Source of the DNA: Thalassospira sp.
GTDB lineage: Bacteria > Pseudomonadota > Alphaproteobacteria > Rhodospirillales > Thalassospiraceae
Length of the DNA stretch: 64,000 nt
NCBI RefSeq assembly: GCF_030690045.1
Contig: NZ_JAUYHK010000002.1
Coordinates: 121,127 to 185,126 of the forward strand
Direction of reading: 5' to 3'
Below the pieces are notes generated by a model that did no database searches, was not told the origin of the DNA, and worked only from the letters and a program-made list of their open reading frames with translations. The position numbers were made by a program, and so were the translations under genes. Below are positions 1-8,165 of the stretch, one piece after another (position 1 is the stretch's first letter; every line of letters begins with the position of its first letter).

Positions 1-1
1 G

Positions 2-1723
2 ATTGATCCATATTTTGTCGAACGTGCCGATGTGGTCAAGGGACCGGCATCGGTTCTCTATGGCCGCAGTTCACCGGGGGGGCTTGTCGCGCTGTCAAGC
101 AAGAAGCCCTTGTTTGAACAGCAGGGCGAAGTCGAGGTTTCCTATGGCAACCGAAATCAGCGGGGTGTCGGATTTGATGTGACCGGGCCTCTGACCGAAA
201 GCGGAAAACTGGCTTATCGTCTGGTGGGTAAGGCCGATGCGTCCGATACGCAGTTCGATGGTACCAAAGAAGAACGGTATACGATTGCGCCGTCGCTGAC
301 CGCCAATGTCAGTGACGATACACGTATCACCCTGATGGGGTATTTTCAGAAGGATCCGGAAGGCGGCACACATAACGGTTTACCATCAGAAGGCACATTG
401 TTCCCGCGCAATGGGCAATATATCCCGAACTCTTTCTTTGACGGGGACCCGTCACTGGAAAGTTACGAGCGCACCCAGAATATGGTTGGGTACGAATTTG
501 AACATGAATTTGACGATACATGGGCTGTTCGCCAGAATTTCCGCTTTCTGGACGCCGATGTTCACCTTGACCAGATTTATCAGACCGGATGGAACGGTGC
601 GACCAACGAACTGACGCGCACTTATGGCGGTGGTGACGAAGATTTACGGGCTTTTACCGTTGATAATCAGGCCCAGGCCAATTTTACAACGGCGAATGTT
701 GATCATACCGTGCTGATGGGTTTTGATTATCAAAACCGCCGAACCGAAAATAAATGGCTCTTTACCGGGGCATCGACCATCAATCCCTTTGATCCGGTTT
801 ATGGCAATCCGGGGGTGGCGCTGGGCACAATTACCAACAGTAACCGCCGTTCTCTGGAACAGGCCGGGCTGTATGCCGAGGACCAGTTTTCTTATGAAAA
901 CTGGCGGTTCTCGCTTGGCCTGCGGCAGGATTGGGTGGAAACCAGTAATCTGAACCGTTTGACCAATGTCGAGCAGGGCGAAGATCGCAGCAAACTGACC
1001 AAGCGGGCGGGAATTCTTTATCTGTTTGATAACGGCATTGCGCCTTATATCAATTATTCGGAATCTTTCAACCCCAGTCTGAGCAGTGATGCATCGGGCA
1101 AACCGCTGGAACCCACCGAGGGAACCCAATATGAGATTGGTCTGAAATATCAGCCGACAGGCAGTTCTGCCATGTTCAGCGCGGCGTTGTTTCATATCGA
1201 TCAGGAAAATGTTGCGATTTATAACAACACGACATTTGCCTATGAACCGATCGGGACAATTGAATCACAGGGGCTGGAGCTTGAGGCGCGTGGTGATCTG
1301 ACCAATTCTTTCAGTGTTGTTGCCGGTTACACCTATACCGACGCTTCCTATGATGCGCCGGGTTCGGTCAAGGATGGTAATCGTCCGCAACAGGTTCCCG
1401 AACATATGGCGTCATTGTGGGGACATTATCGCTTTACCGCCGGGACGCTGGATGGTCTCGGTATTGGGGCCGGTGTGCGCTATATCGGGGAAACAGCAGG
1501 GAATGAAGCCAATACCATCATGGTGCCGGATTACACCCTGGTTGATCTGGTTCTGAATTATGATTTGTCGCAGATCGGCATAACGAATGCGGATTTCCGG
1601 CTCAATGTGAACAATCTGATGGATGAGGATTATGTCGCATCCTGTCTGATTACCCAATGGTCTGACAATTGCTATTATGGCGAGGAACGCACGGTTCTTG
1701 CGACATTGCGCTATCGCTTCTAG
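2..1723 (+). CDS. TonB-dependent siderophore receptor (5' end outside window)
   Basis: Outer-membrane gated channel importing ferric siderophores with energy from TonB-ExbBD. The reading frame is open from base 2, so the signal peptide, TonB box and part of the plug lie outside the window; about 573 residues remain. The plug signature ERADVVKGPASVLYG followed by SSPGGLV is at the left edge. Alternating beta-strand-like sequence follows, and the protein ends in RYRF with the terminal aromatic residue expected for an outer-membrane barrel. The barrel resembles the FhuA/FpvA-type siderophore family, but the ligand cannot be told. A terminator follows directly, so it is the last gene of its unit. 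Confidence 0.93.
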   Translation: MDPYFVERADVVKGPASVLYGRSSPGGLVALSSKKPLFEQQGEVEVSYGNRNQRGVGFDVTGPLTESGKLAYRLVGKADASDTQFDGTKEERYTIAPSLTANVSDDTRITLMGYFQKDPEGGTHNGLPSEGTLFPRNGQYIPNSFFDGDPSLESYERTQNMVGYEFEHEFDDTWAVRQNFRFLDADVHLDQIYQTGWNGATNELTRTYGGGDEDLRAFTVDNQAQANFTTANVDHTVLMGFDYQNRRTENKWLFTGASTINPFDPVYGNPGVALGTITNSNRRSLEQAGLYAEDQFSYENWRFSLGLRQDWVETSNLNRLTNVEQGEDRSKLTKRAGILYLFDNGIAPYINYSESFNPSLSSDASGKPLEPTEGTQYEIGLKYQPTGSSAMFSAALFHIDQENVAIYNNTTFAYEPIGTIESQGLELEARGDLTNSFSVVAGYTYTDASYDAPGSVKDGNRPQQVPEHMASLWGHYRFTAGTLDGLGIGAGVRYIGETAGNEANTIMVPDYTLVDLVLNYDLSQIGITNADFRLNVNNLMDEDYVASCLITQWSDNCYYGEERTVLATLRYRF

Positions 1724-1737
1724 GGTTGATAACCTCG

Positions 1738-1770
1738 TAAAAGGCCGCCGCCCCGTACTGCGGCCTTTTG
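1738..1770 (+). terminator. Rho-independent terminator after the TonB receptor
   Basis: A perfect stem AAAGGCCGC / GCGGCCTTT with a loop of about 11 bases is followed by T-rich sequence, 15 bases past the receptor stop codon. Confidence 0.8.
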
Positions 1771-1834
1771 CGTTTTTGGCATAAATCTATATAAGGCAGC
1801 ACTGAGAGAGAAAACCGGAAACGGATGATCTGCC

Positions 1835-2965
1835 ATGTCGGTTGCCGCTGCCATCACCTTTGAGGCGCTTGAGGCCAAGGCCCGTGAAATCGGCTTTGAT
1901 GTCTGTGGCGTGGCGCGTCCGGAAATTGATGAACGCAACCAGCACCGTCTGGATGAATTTGTCGCGGGTGGTGAATATGGCACGATGGGCTGGATGAATG
2001 ATCCTGAACGGCTGCCGCGTCGCCGCGATCCGCGCGATTTGTGGCCCGATGTCAAATCGGTGATTGTGCTGGGCTGCAATTACGGCCCGGCAGAAGACCC
2101 GCTGACGTTGCTCGATCATCCCGACCGGGCGATGATCGCGTCCTATGCCAAAAACCGCGATTATCATGACCTGATCAAAAAACGGCTGAAACATCTGGCG
2201 CGCTGGCTGATAGAGCAAAGCCACAAGGGCGAACAGGTCAAGGTCTTTGTCGATACCGCCCCGGTTCTGGAAAAGCCATTGGCACAGGCGGCGGGCCTTG
2301 GCTGGCAAGGCAAACATACCAATGTGGTGTCGCGGCAGTTTGGGTCATGGCTGTTTCTGGGCGAGGTGTTTACCACCATTGATTTTGTGCCAAGCGAACC
2401 GGAAGTGGATCATTGCGGGTCATGTCAGAATTGCCTGACGGCCTGCCCGACCGATGCTTTTCCCGCCCCCTATAAACTCGACGCCCGGCGCTGCATTTCC
2501 TATCTGACGATCGAACATGACGGATTGATCCCGGTTGAATTTCGCAAGGCAATCGGCAATCGCATTTATGGCTGTGACGATTGTCTGGCGGTGTGTCCGT
2601 GGAACAAATTTGCCAGCCGCACCAGTGAAATGGCGTTTGTGGCGCGGACAGATTTGACAGCCCCCCGCCTGATTGACTTTATCGATATGGATGATACCGC
2701 GTTTCGGGTCTTTTTTGCCGGATCGCCGATCAAACGTATCGGGCGGGCCAAATTTCTGCGCAATGTTCTGATCGCCCTTGGCAATAGCGGGGCGGGTGAT
2801 CTGGCCGGGCGGATCGAGGCCTTGCTGATGGATGACAGTCCGCTTGTGCGCGGCAGTGCGGTCTGGGCGCTGTCGCAATTGATGAATGCCACTGATTTCG
2901 TACAAATCCGCGCACAATATGCGGCGGGTGAAACCGACCCGGATGTTTTGGCCGAATGGGCATAG
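1835..2965 (+). CDS. queG: Epoxyqueuosine reductase QueG
   Basis: Cobalamin- and iron-sulfur-dependent enzyme that reduces epoxyqueuosine to queuosine in the wobble position of GUN-anticodon tRNAs. The 376 residues match the usual length. Two ferredoxin-like [4Fe-4S] motifs are visible: CGSCQNCLTACP near residue 195 and CDDCLAVCPWNKF near residue 247, after an N-terminal DUF1730-type region. A C-terminal HEAT-like helical stretch (about 310-376) fits tRNA binding. It stands alone between a terminator and a convergent phosphoesterase gene 9 bp away. The start at ATG 1835 gives the usual N-terminus, though the ribosome binding site is weak. Confidence 0.95.
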   Translation: MSVAAAITFEALEAKAREIGFDVCGVARPEIDERNQHRLDEFVAGGEYGTMGWMNDPERLPRRRDPRDLWPDVKSVIVLGCNYGPAEDPLTLLDHPDRAMIASYAKNRDYHDLIKKRLKHLARWLIEQSHKGEQVKVFVDTAPVLEKPLAQAAGLGWQGKHTNVVSRQFGSWLFLGEVFTTIDFVPSEPEVDHCGSCQNCLTACPTDAFPAPYKLDARRCISYLTIEHDGLIPVEFRKAIGNRIYGCDDCLAVCPWNKFASRTSEMAFVARTDLTAPRLIDFIDMDDTAFRVFFAGSPIKRIGRAKFLRNVLIALGNSGAGDLAGRIEALLMDDSPLVRGSAVWALSQLMNATDFVQIRAQYAAGETDPDVLAEWA

Positions 2966-2974
2966 CAGGCTGTG

Positions 2975-3751
2975 TCAGGTGCCTTGCACCATGTCATAGT
3001 GATATCGCACATTGCCAAGATCATCGGTCAGGACGATGCCAAACATTGGTTTGAGCGGCGCCCGTTCCACCAGTTCTTCTTCTTTCTCATGGCGCATGTC
3101 GAACGGCTCCCCCTTATGGCTGCTGCCGCCAACGGCAAAGGGAATACCTTGCCAGACACCGGTACAGGGACGGTGAAGATGGCCGAAAAACATGTATTTG
3201 ACCTGGGGGTGATCCTTAAGGATATGCGCCAGTGCCACGTCGCTTTCCATCCGGATTGAATCAAGAAACGGCAACCCCATTTCAAGCGGCGGGTGATGCA
3301 TGAACAAAAAGGTTGGCAGATCGCGATAATGGTCAAGTTCACGTGATAACCAGTCCAGCCGGGCCGGGCACAAGGTACCATGATGGGTGCCGGGCACCAC
3401 ACTATCAAGCATCACAAACCGGATGCCGCCGACCGTACGCCCGAAATTGATAAATCCGTTTTCATCGACCGGTGTGTCGGGAAAGGCATCAATCATTGGC
3501 CCGCGCACATCATGATTCCCCGGAATGGCAATCACGGGCATGGTCAGTGTTGAGAGCAAACCGGCAATATGATCATATTGATCGGGGCGGCCATGATGGG
3601 TCAGATCACCGGTCAGAACGCAAATTTCGGCGTCGGCATGATAGGCATTGATCTCGTCAATGACCGCACGCAGGGTCTCACCCGGATGCGGAAGGCGCGA
3701 AAAATCATCTCGGGCACGCAGATGGGTATCGGAAAGATGTATGAATTTCAT
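2975..3751 (-). CDS. Metallophosphoesterase, CpdA/cyclic nucleotide phosphodiesterase-like
   Basis: Binuclear metal phosphoesterase of 258 residues. All calcineurin-type metal motifs are visible: SDTH (D8, H10), GDLTH (D49), GNHD (78-81), the HH pair in FMHHPP, and GHLH near the C-terminus. The family includes CpdA (3',5'-cAMP phosphodiesterase) and GpdQ (glycerophosphodiesterase); the size and the HLSDTHL start fit the CpdA/GpdQ class. The substrate is not provable from sequence. It has no signal peptide, so it is cytoplasmic. It is divergent from the RHH gene, sharing a short intergenic region, and convergent with queG. Confidence 0.85.
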   Translation of the reverse strand: MKFIHLSDTHLRARDDFSRLPHPGETLRAVIDEINAYHADAEICVLTGDLTHHGRPDQYDHIAGLLSTLTMPVIAIPGNHDVRGPMIDAFPDTPVDENGFINFGRTVGGIRFVMLDSVVPGTHHGTLCPARLDWLSRELDHYRDLPTFLFMHHPPLEMGLPFLDSIRMESDVALAHILKDHPQVKYMFFGHLHRPCTGVWQGIPFAVGGSSHKGEPFDMRHEKEEELVERAPLKPMFGIVLTDDLGNVRYHYDMVQGT

Positions 3752-3829
3752 AAGGGTGCCTTATCATGAATGCGCCATTGCACGGGCATGATGATCAAAT
3801 TTCAGACGGTTGGAAAGACAGATAGCGCG

Positions 3830-4075
3830 ATGAAGGGCGAGGTTCGCAAAAGATCGGTGACAATCGCCGGGCACCGCACCAGTTTTTCGCTGGAAGATGA
3901 ATTCTGGCAGATATTGCAGGAAATCGCCCATCGCGAGGCACTGAGCATGGCCGAACTGGTTGTGCGGGTGGATGCCGGGCGTGAAGGCAATTTGTCCAGC
4001 GCCCTGCGCCTTTATGTGCTGCGCGATTTGCAAGGCAGGCTGGATCGACAGCCGCCGTCTGATCCGCCGCAATAA
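3830..4075 (+). CDS. Ribbon-helix-helix (RHH_4) domain protein
   Basis: Small protein (81 residues from this start) that matches the alphaproteobacterial RHH_4 family: a basic start, the strand-like stretch KRSVTIAGHRTSFSLED, then helices EFWQILQEIAHRE and SMAELVVRVD. RHH folds usually bind DNA as dimers, so it may be a small regulator. Earlier in-frame ATGs at 3770 and 3788 exist; I chose 3830 because the family normally begins just before the basic segment and GGAAAG lies 12 bases upstream. The asparagine synthase gene starts 11 bp after its stop, suggesting co-transcription. Confidence 0.75.
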   Translation: MKGEVRKRSVTIAGHRTSFSLEDEFWQILQEIAHREALSMAELVVRVDAGREGNLSSALRLYVLRDLQGRLDRQPPSDPPQ

Positions 4076-4086
4076 CGGGCCCAACC

Positions 4087-5895
4087 ATGTGCGGTCTGGC
4101 GGGGGCGACGGATTTTTGCGGGTATGATCTTGTGGTGCAGGCCACCAATCGGTTGCAGCATCGCGGCCCGGATTTCGGGACGGTGTGGCAACAGGGCGAC
4201 GGGCATGCGGTTTTGGGGCATCGTCGCCTGATTACCACCGATCCATCTCCTGCCGCGCACCAACCCCTGATCAGTTCCGATCAACGCTATGTCCTGATTT
4301 TCAACGGATATCTTGCCGGTCATCGTGCCGTGATGGCCGATATGCTGGCCGCCGGCAAGGAAGGCTTGCGCAGTGGCAGCGATGCCGAATTGTTTCTGGC
4401 GGTCTGGCAACAGGGTGGTCTGGCGGCAATTGCGGCATTATCCGGGCCTTATGCCTTTGCGATTTGGGATCGTATCGAACGCCGTCTGACCCTTGGCATC
4501 GATCCGATGGGGATCAAGCCATTATATGTTGCGGTGCGGGCTGATGGACATCTGCGTTTTGCCTCCGAACTTTTGGCCGTGCCGGGATTGGCGGATCATG
4601 AAAGTGCGCCGGATCGGCTATTTGTCCCTTATATGGCGCATTTGTTTGTCCCCGCACCACTGACACCCTTTGTCGGAGTGCGGCAATTGCGACCGGGTGA
4701 AATCCTGCAATGGTGCGAGGGTAAGGTTACGACGGCCCGGATCAATGAGATGTCTGACACAGGTCGGACCGATGCCGCCGATCTGGCGGGGGTGGTCGAA
4801 TATGCCGTTGCCGGGGCGCTGGATGCGGATTGTCCGGTTGCCTGTCTGGTGTCGGGCGGCATGGACAGTGCCGGGGTGGCCGCACTGGCCTGCAAGATCG
4901 CACGCCGTTCAGGGCGTGATCTGCCGGTCGGGCTGGTGATGGGGTTTCCCGGCAGCAAGGCCGATGAAACGGCGCGGGCGCAAAGTCTGACTGCTCATCT
5001 TGGCATGACCTTGAAAATTGTTCCGGCACCCGTGCAGGCCGAAGATTTGCTCTGGCGTTTGCAGGCCGGGCTGAGGGCCTTTGGCGCACCTTTTGGCAAT
5101 CCCGCGATGATCCTGCATCATATGCTAAGCGAACATGTCGCCCAAATCGCCCCGGTTTGTTTGACCGGCGATGGCGGGGATGAACTGTTTGGCGGCTATC
5201 CCCGGTATCAGGCCGCCCGGTTGATCCCATACGCCCTGCGCCTGCCGGGGTGGATGCGGTGGATGACGGCACAGGTTGCGGATGATGGAAACGGCCATGT
5301 TGCACGGTTTTTAAGCGGTATCAGGCAGGATGCGACCGGGGCGTTTGCTCATTGGAACAATCGTTGCGGGATTGCCGAATTGTCTGCTGCGTTATTGGGG
5401 GATGATATGCCAGATGGTCTGTTGCCGGGGGAACTGGCGACAGCAATGATGAATTTTGATCGCAAAGTCACCTTGCCGGGCAATCAATTGGCGATGTCGG
5501 ATCGGTGTGGCATGGCGTTCGGGGTCGAATATCGCCCGCCTCTTTTGGACAGGGCGGTGGTGGAAATGGCCCGGTCGGTTCCGGCACAGGATCATTTGCG
5601 CAGGGGTGGGAAGGCATTGTGGCGCGAAGTGGTCGGGCCAATGGTGCCCAAAGGATATCTTGTCGCGAGCAAAACCGGGTTTAACCCGCCGGTTGATGAT
5701 TGGCTGATGCAGATATGTCCGCTTTTGTGGGGGGATCGGGTTCTGGACGGATTGTTTGAAGATTTGCCCGTGACGCAGGCACGGCGTCAGGATTTGTGGC
5801 ATCGCGCCACGCACCATCAGGATTTCACCGCCGGTTTGTCCCTGTGGGCCCTGATGGCGTGGCGGGTATGGTGGCGTGATCACACCCCGGCATAG
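4087..5895 (+). CDS. Asparagine synthase (glutamine-hydrolysing) family protein, divergent
   Basis: 602-residue AsnB-type enzyme: N-terminal class II glutamine amidotransferase starting MCGLAG (Cys2 is the nucleophile after Met removal) and a C-terminal ATP-pyrophosphatase domain with SGGMDSAG and TGDGGDELFGGYPRY. Canonical AsnB makes asparagine from aspartate, ATP and glutamine. The glutamine-binding motif usually reads NGEIYN, but here it is NGYLAGH, so the conserved Glu is missing; GSDAE is kept. It may use another acceptor or amino donor. It follows the RHH gene by 11 bp and overlaps the convergent response-regulator gene by 16 bp. A second, canonical paralogue lies at 38846. Confidence 0.85.
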   Translation: MCGLAGATDFCGYDLVVQATNRLQHRGPDFGTVWQQGDGHAVLGHRRLITTDPSPAAHQPLISSDQRYVLIFNGYLAGHRAVMADMLAAGKEGLRSGSDAELFLAVWQQGGLAAIAALSGPYAFAIWDRIERRLTLGIDPMGIKPLYVAVRADGHLRFASELLAVPGLADHESAPDRLFVPYMAHLFVPAPLTPFVGVRQLRPGEILQWCEGKVTTARINEMSDTGRTDAADLAGVVEYAVAGALDADCPVACLVSGGMDSAGVAALACKIARRSGRDLPVGLVMGFPGSKADETARAQSLTAHLGMTLKIVPAPVQAEDLLWRLQAGLRAFGAPFGNPAMILHHMLSEHVAQIAPVCLTGDGGDELFGGYPRYQAARLIPYALRLPGWMRWMTAQVADDGNGHVARFLSGIRQDATGAFAHWNNRCGIAELSAALLGDDMPDGLLPGELATAMMNFDRKVTLPGNQLAMSDRCGMAFGVEYRPPLLDRAVVEMARSVPAQDHLRRGGKALWREVVGPMVPKGYLVASKTGFNPPVDDWLMQICPLLWGDRVLDGLFEDLPVTQARRQDLWHRATHHQDFTAGLSLWALMAWRVWWRDHTPA

Positions 5896-6983
5896 CTGCG
5901 GCTGCGGCGATACAGGGTCAGGGCGGTCAGGGCCGTCGGGGCAAGCTGAACCAGTTGCCGGGACATGGCAAAGGCATTATCCGGATCGTCGTGGTCCTGA
6001 TCAAAGGCCTGCTGGGTGGCGGCGCATAATTCCGATAACTGGCGCAGGCCAAAGGTGCCCGATGTGCTTTTCAGGATATGAATTTCATCGCGTACCGCCA
6101 CAAGGTCGGCCCGCGACAGGGCATTGTCGATGCTGACAAGGCGGGATTCGGTTTCGCTGATAAACAGGTCAATACCACAGGATGCGCCTTCGGCACCGGC
6201 ATCAAGATAAAGCTGGTCAAGGGTGCGGGTATCAAGCACCGGGCTGGTTGGCAGGGCGACATGGCGCGGGGCCCGGTGTCGCGGGATTGGCGGTGTGTTC
6301 CGCGCCCGCAAAGTTGGGGGAGGCGCCATGGAAGCCTGCCTGTCAACCGGTGCCGGGCGGCAGGGGGGCAGGTTGTTGATGGCGTCCAGCAATCCGGCAC
6401 GGTTAATCGGCTTGCTGATGAAATCATTGACGCCGGACTGACGGGCGACCATCGCCCAATCCCGGGATTGATGGGCCGACAGGGCGATAATCGGAATCCG
6501 GGCGGTTGGTCCGGCCAGATGGCGAATACGGCGGGTGGTATGCAGCCCGTCCATATCAGGCATTTCCACATCCATCAGGATCAGATCGGCCTCCACCCCG
6601 CTTGCCAGCATGTCAAGGACAGCCTGCCCGTCAACGGCCTCAAGGATCGCATAACCTTCGGCCTGAAGAATGCGGCGCGCCACCATGCGGTTTGATGCAC
6701 TGTCATCGGCAATGATCACGGTTCCGGCGTTTCGGAATGCGGTGTCAGGAATATCGGCGGAAGGTTTGCCGTTCTGTGCTGTGTGGTCAAAGGGCCGGAC
6801 CAGACAAACCGACAGCATGAAACCATCATCCAGCATGGTTTCATTGAACAGCAGGTCTTCTTCGGCAAGACCGGTAATCATCTGGGTCCAGGCGGGATTG
6901 GAAAAAATGATGCGTTCATCGGCATCAAAAAGGGCAATTCCCGCATTGGCGCGTGTCAGGGCTTCAAAAAGTTGTTTTTTCAT
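5880..6983 (-). CDS. Receiver-HPt signalling protein with N-terminal PAS-like segment
   Basis: About 367 residues. Residues 5-60 resemble part of a PAS domain (FDADERIIFSNPAW). A receiver domain follows at about 86-205 with the acidic pair D93/D94, phospho-acceptor D138 in LMDVEMPDMDG and K191 in SKP. A C-terminal HPt domain carries the phospho-His H302 in IHILKSTSGTFG. There is no histidine kinase catalytic domain, so it probably relays phosphate from an unlinked kinase. A GTG at 6989 is possible, but AAGGTGG just upstream of ATG 6983 fits a ribosome binding site better. It is transcribed divergently from the RpiR operon and overlaps the asparagine synthase gene tail-to-tail. Confidence 0.85.
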   Translation of the reverse strand: MKKQLFEALTRANAGIALFDADERIIFSNPAWTQMITGLAEEDLLFNETMLDDGFMLSVCLVRPFDHTAQNGKPSADIPDTAFRNAGTVIIADDSASNRMVARRILQAEGYAILEAVDGQAVLDMLASGVEADLILMDVEMPDMDGLHTTRRIRHLAGPTARIPIIALSAHQSRDWAMVARQSGVNDFISKPINRAGLLDAINNLPPCRPAPVDRQASMAPPPTLRARNTPPIPRHRAPRHVALPTSPVLDTRTLDQLYLDAGAEGASCGIDLFISETESRLVSIDNALSRADLVAVRDEIHILKSTSGTFGLRQLSELCAATQQAFDQDHDDPDNAFAMSRQLVQLAPTALTALTLYRRSRSYAGV

Positions 6984-7143
6984 GGCCACCTTGTCGATTC
7001 GGTGCCCAGTCCCGTATTGCAGGTATTTTTATGAGAGATGCATTGAAACAATCCGGTTTGCCCTGCGTAGCAAACATTTTCGGGATTTTTAAGAATAAGT
7101 CCATGTTTTTTAGCGGATGCAGGCGTTTTTTCCCGATGGGATC

Positions 7144-7199
7144 TGAAACAAAATCGACAACAAATGTTTCATTTAAAAGTTTAATGAAACATTTGTTGT
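7144..7199. promoter_or_regulatory. Large inverted repeat, candidate RpiR operator
   Basis: The 17-base arms ACAACAAATGTTTCATT (7157-7173) and AATGAAACATTTGTTGT (7183-7199) are perfectly inverted around a 9-base spacer. A further TGAAACA at 7144-7150 gives three TGAAACA/TGTTTCA half-sites starting at 7144, 7165 and 7185, that is 21 and 20 bases apart, on one face of the helix. The site lies 61 bp before the RpiR start. A related inverted repeat sits before the TAXI receptor gene (10466-10491), so it is probably the operator of this local regulator. Confidence 0.7.
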
Positions 7200-7259
7200 G
7201 AAAATAGGGGCGTTATGGCCTAATTGCGCCGGTTATTCAGGTATGGGGTGCGTCGGAAT

Positions 7260-8165
7260 ATGGGTGTCTATGCCGATCTGCGCGAAAGGCTGATTGCCGG
7301 GTATGGCGATCTGAGCCCGCAATTGCAAAAAGCGGCGCGCTATATGCTCGATCACCCTGATGATGTTGCCCTGAAATCCATGCGGTCGCTGGCCCGTGCT
7401 GCCGATATTCAGCCCAGTGCCATTGTCCGCCTGATGAAAACCATCGGTCTGGAAAGTTATCAGGATTTTCGTCTGGGTTATCAAAACCGTCTGCGTGATT
7501 TGCCCGCCAGTTATGCCGGGCGCGCCTGGCAATTACAGCATCGCAGCGCGGGCGAAGATCACAGCGAAGACGCACTTCTGGGTGAAATCGCCCGGCAGGA
7601 AACCGATAATCTGTTGCGGTCCTTTGGACCAGAGGCCCGACGCGCCATGCGCAGTGCCTGCGAATATCTGGAACAGGCAAGACGGGTATTTGTCGTCGGG
7701 CGACGCGGTGCCTGGCCGGCGGCGTTTCAATTTGCCTATGCCTGTCGGCTGTTTCGCGATGATGTGACATTGCTGGAGGGGGTGGCGGGAACCTTTGGCG
7801 ATGAATTGCGCGGTCTGGGGCGCAAGGATGTCGTTCTGGCGGTTGGATTTGCGCCCTATACCAGCGAAACGGTGAAAGTCACCGAATTTGCCGCGGCCCA
7901 GGGGGCAGCCATCATTGCCGTTACCGATTCCGATGTGGCACCGATTGCGGTGCAGGCGGCGGTGACGATTGTGATTGCCGATGGGTCCCCGTCTTTTTTC
8001 CAAAGTTTTACCGCCGCCGTGTCTGTGTTGCAGGCACTGGTTGCCCTTTTGGTGGCGCGTGGCGGTGAAGGCGCACTGCAACAAATTGCCAGCGCCGAAG
8101 AACAACTCGCTGTTTTTGACACCTACTGGCAGGATGCCGGTATCAAACGGAATTCCCGATCATGA
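7260..8165 (+). CDS. MurR/RpiR family transcriptional regulator
   Basis: 301-residue regulator with an N-terminal HTH_6 domain (about 1-75, including LSPQLQKAARYMLDHP and the recognition region SAIVRLMKTIGLESYQDF) and a C-terminal SIS domain (about 125-260) that usually senses a phosphosugar or related effector. A TTG 36 bp upstream keeps the frame open, but ATG 7260 gives the family's normal N-terminus and has a GGTATGGGG stretch upstream. Its stop overlaps the aminotransferase start (ATGA), so it heads the operon it presumably controls. A large inverted repeat lies immediately upstream. Confidence 0.92.
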   Translation: MGVYADLRERLIAGYGDLSPQLQKAARYMLDHPDDVALKSMRSLARAADIQPSAIVRLMKTIGLESYQDFRLGYQNRLRDLPASYAGRAWQLQHRSAGEDHSEDALLGEIARQETDNLLRSFGPEARRAMRSACEYLEQARRVFVVGRRGAWPAAFQFAYACRLFRDDVTLLEGVAGTFGDELRGLGRKDVVLAVGFAPYTSETVKVTEFAAAQGAAIIAVTDSDVAPIAVQAAVTIVIADGSPSFFQSFTAAVSVLQALVALLVARGGEGALQQIASAEEQLAVFDTYWQDAGIKRNSRS

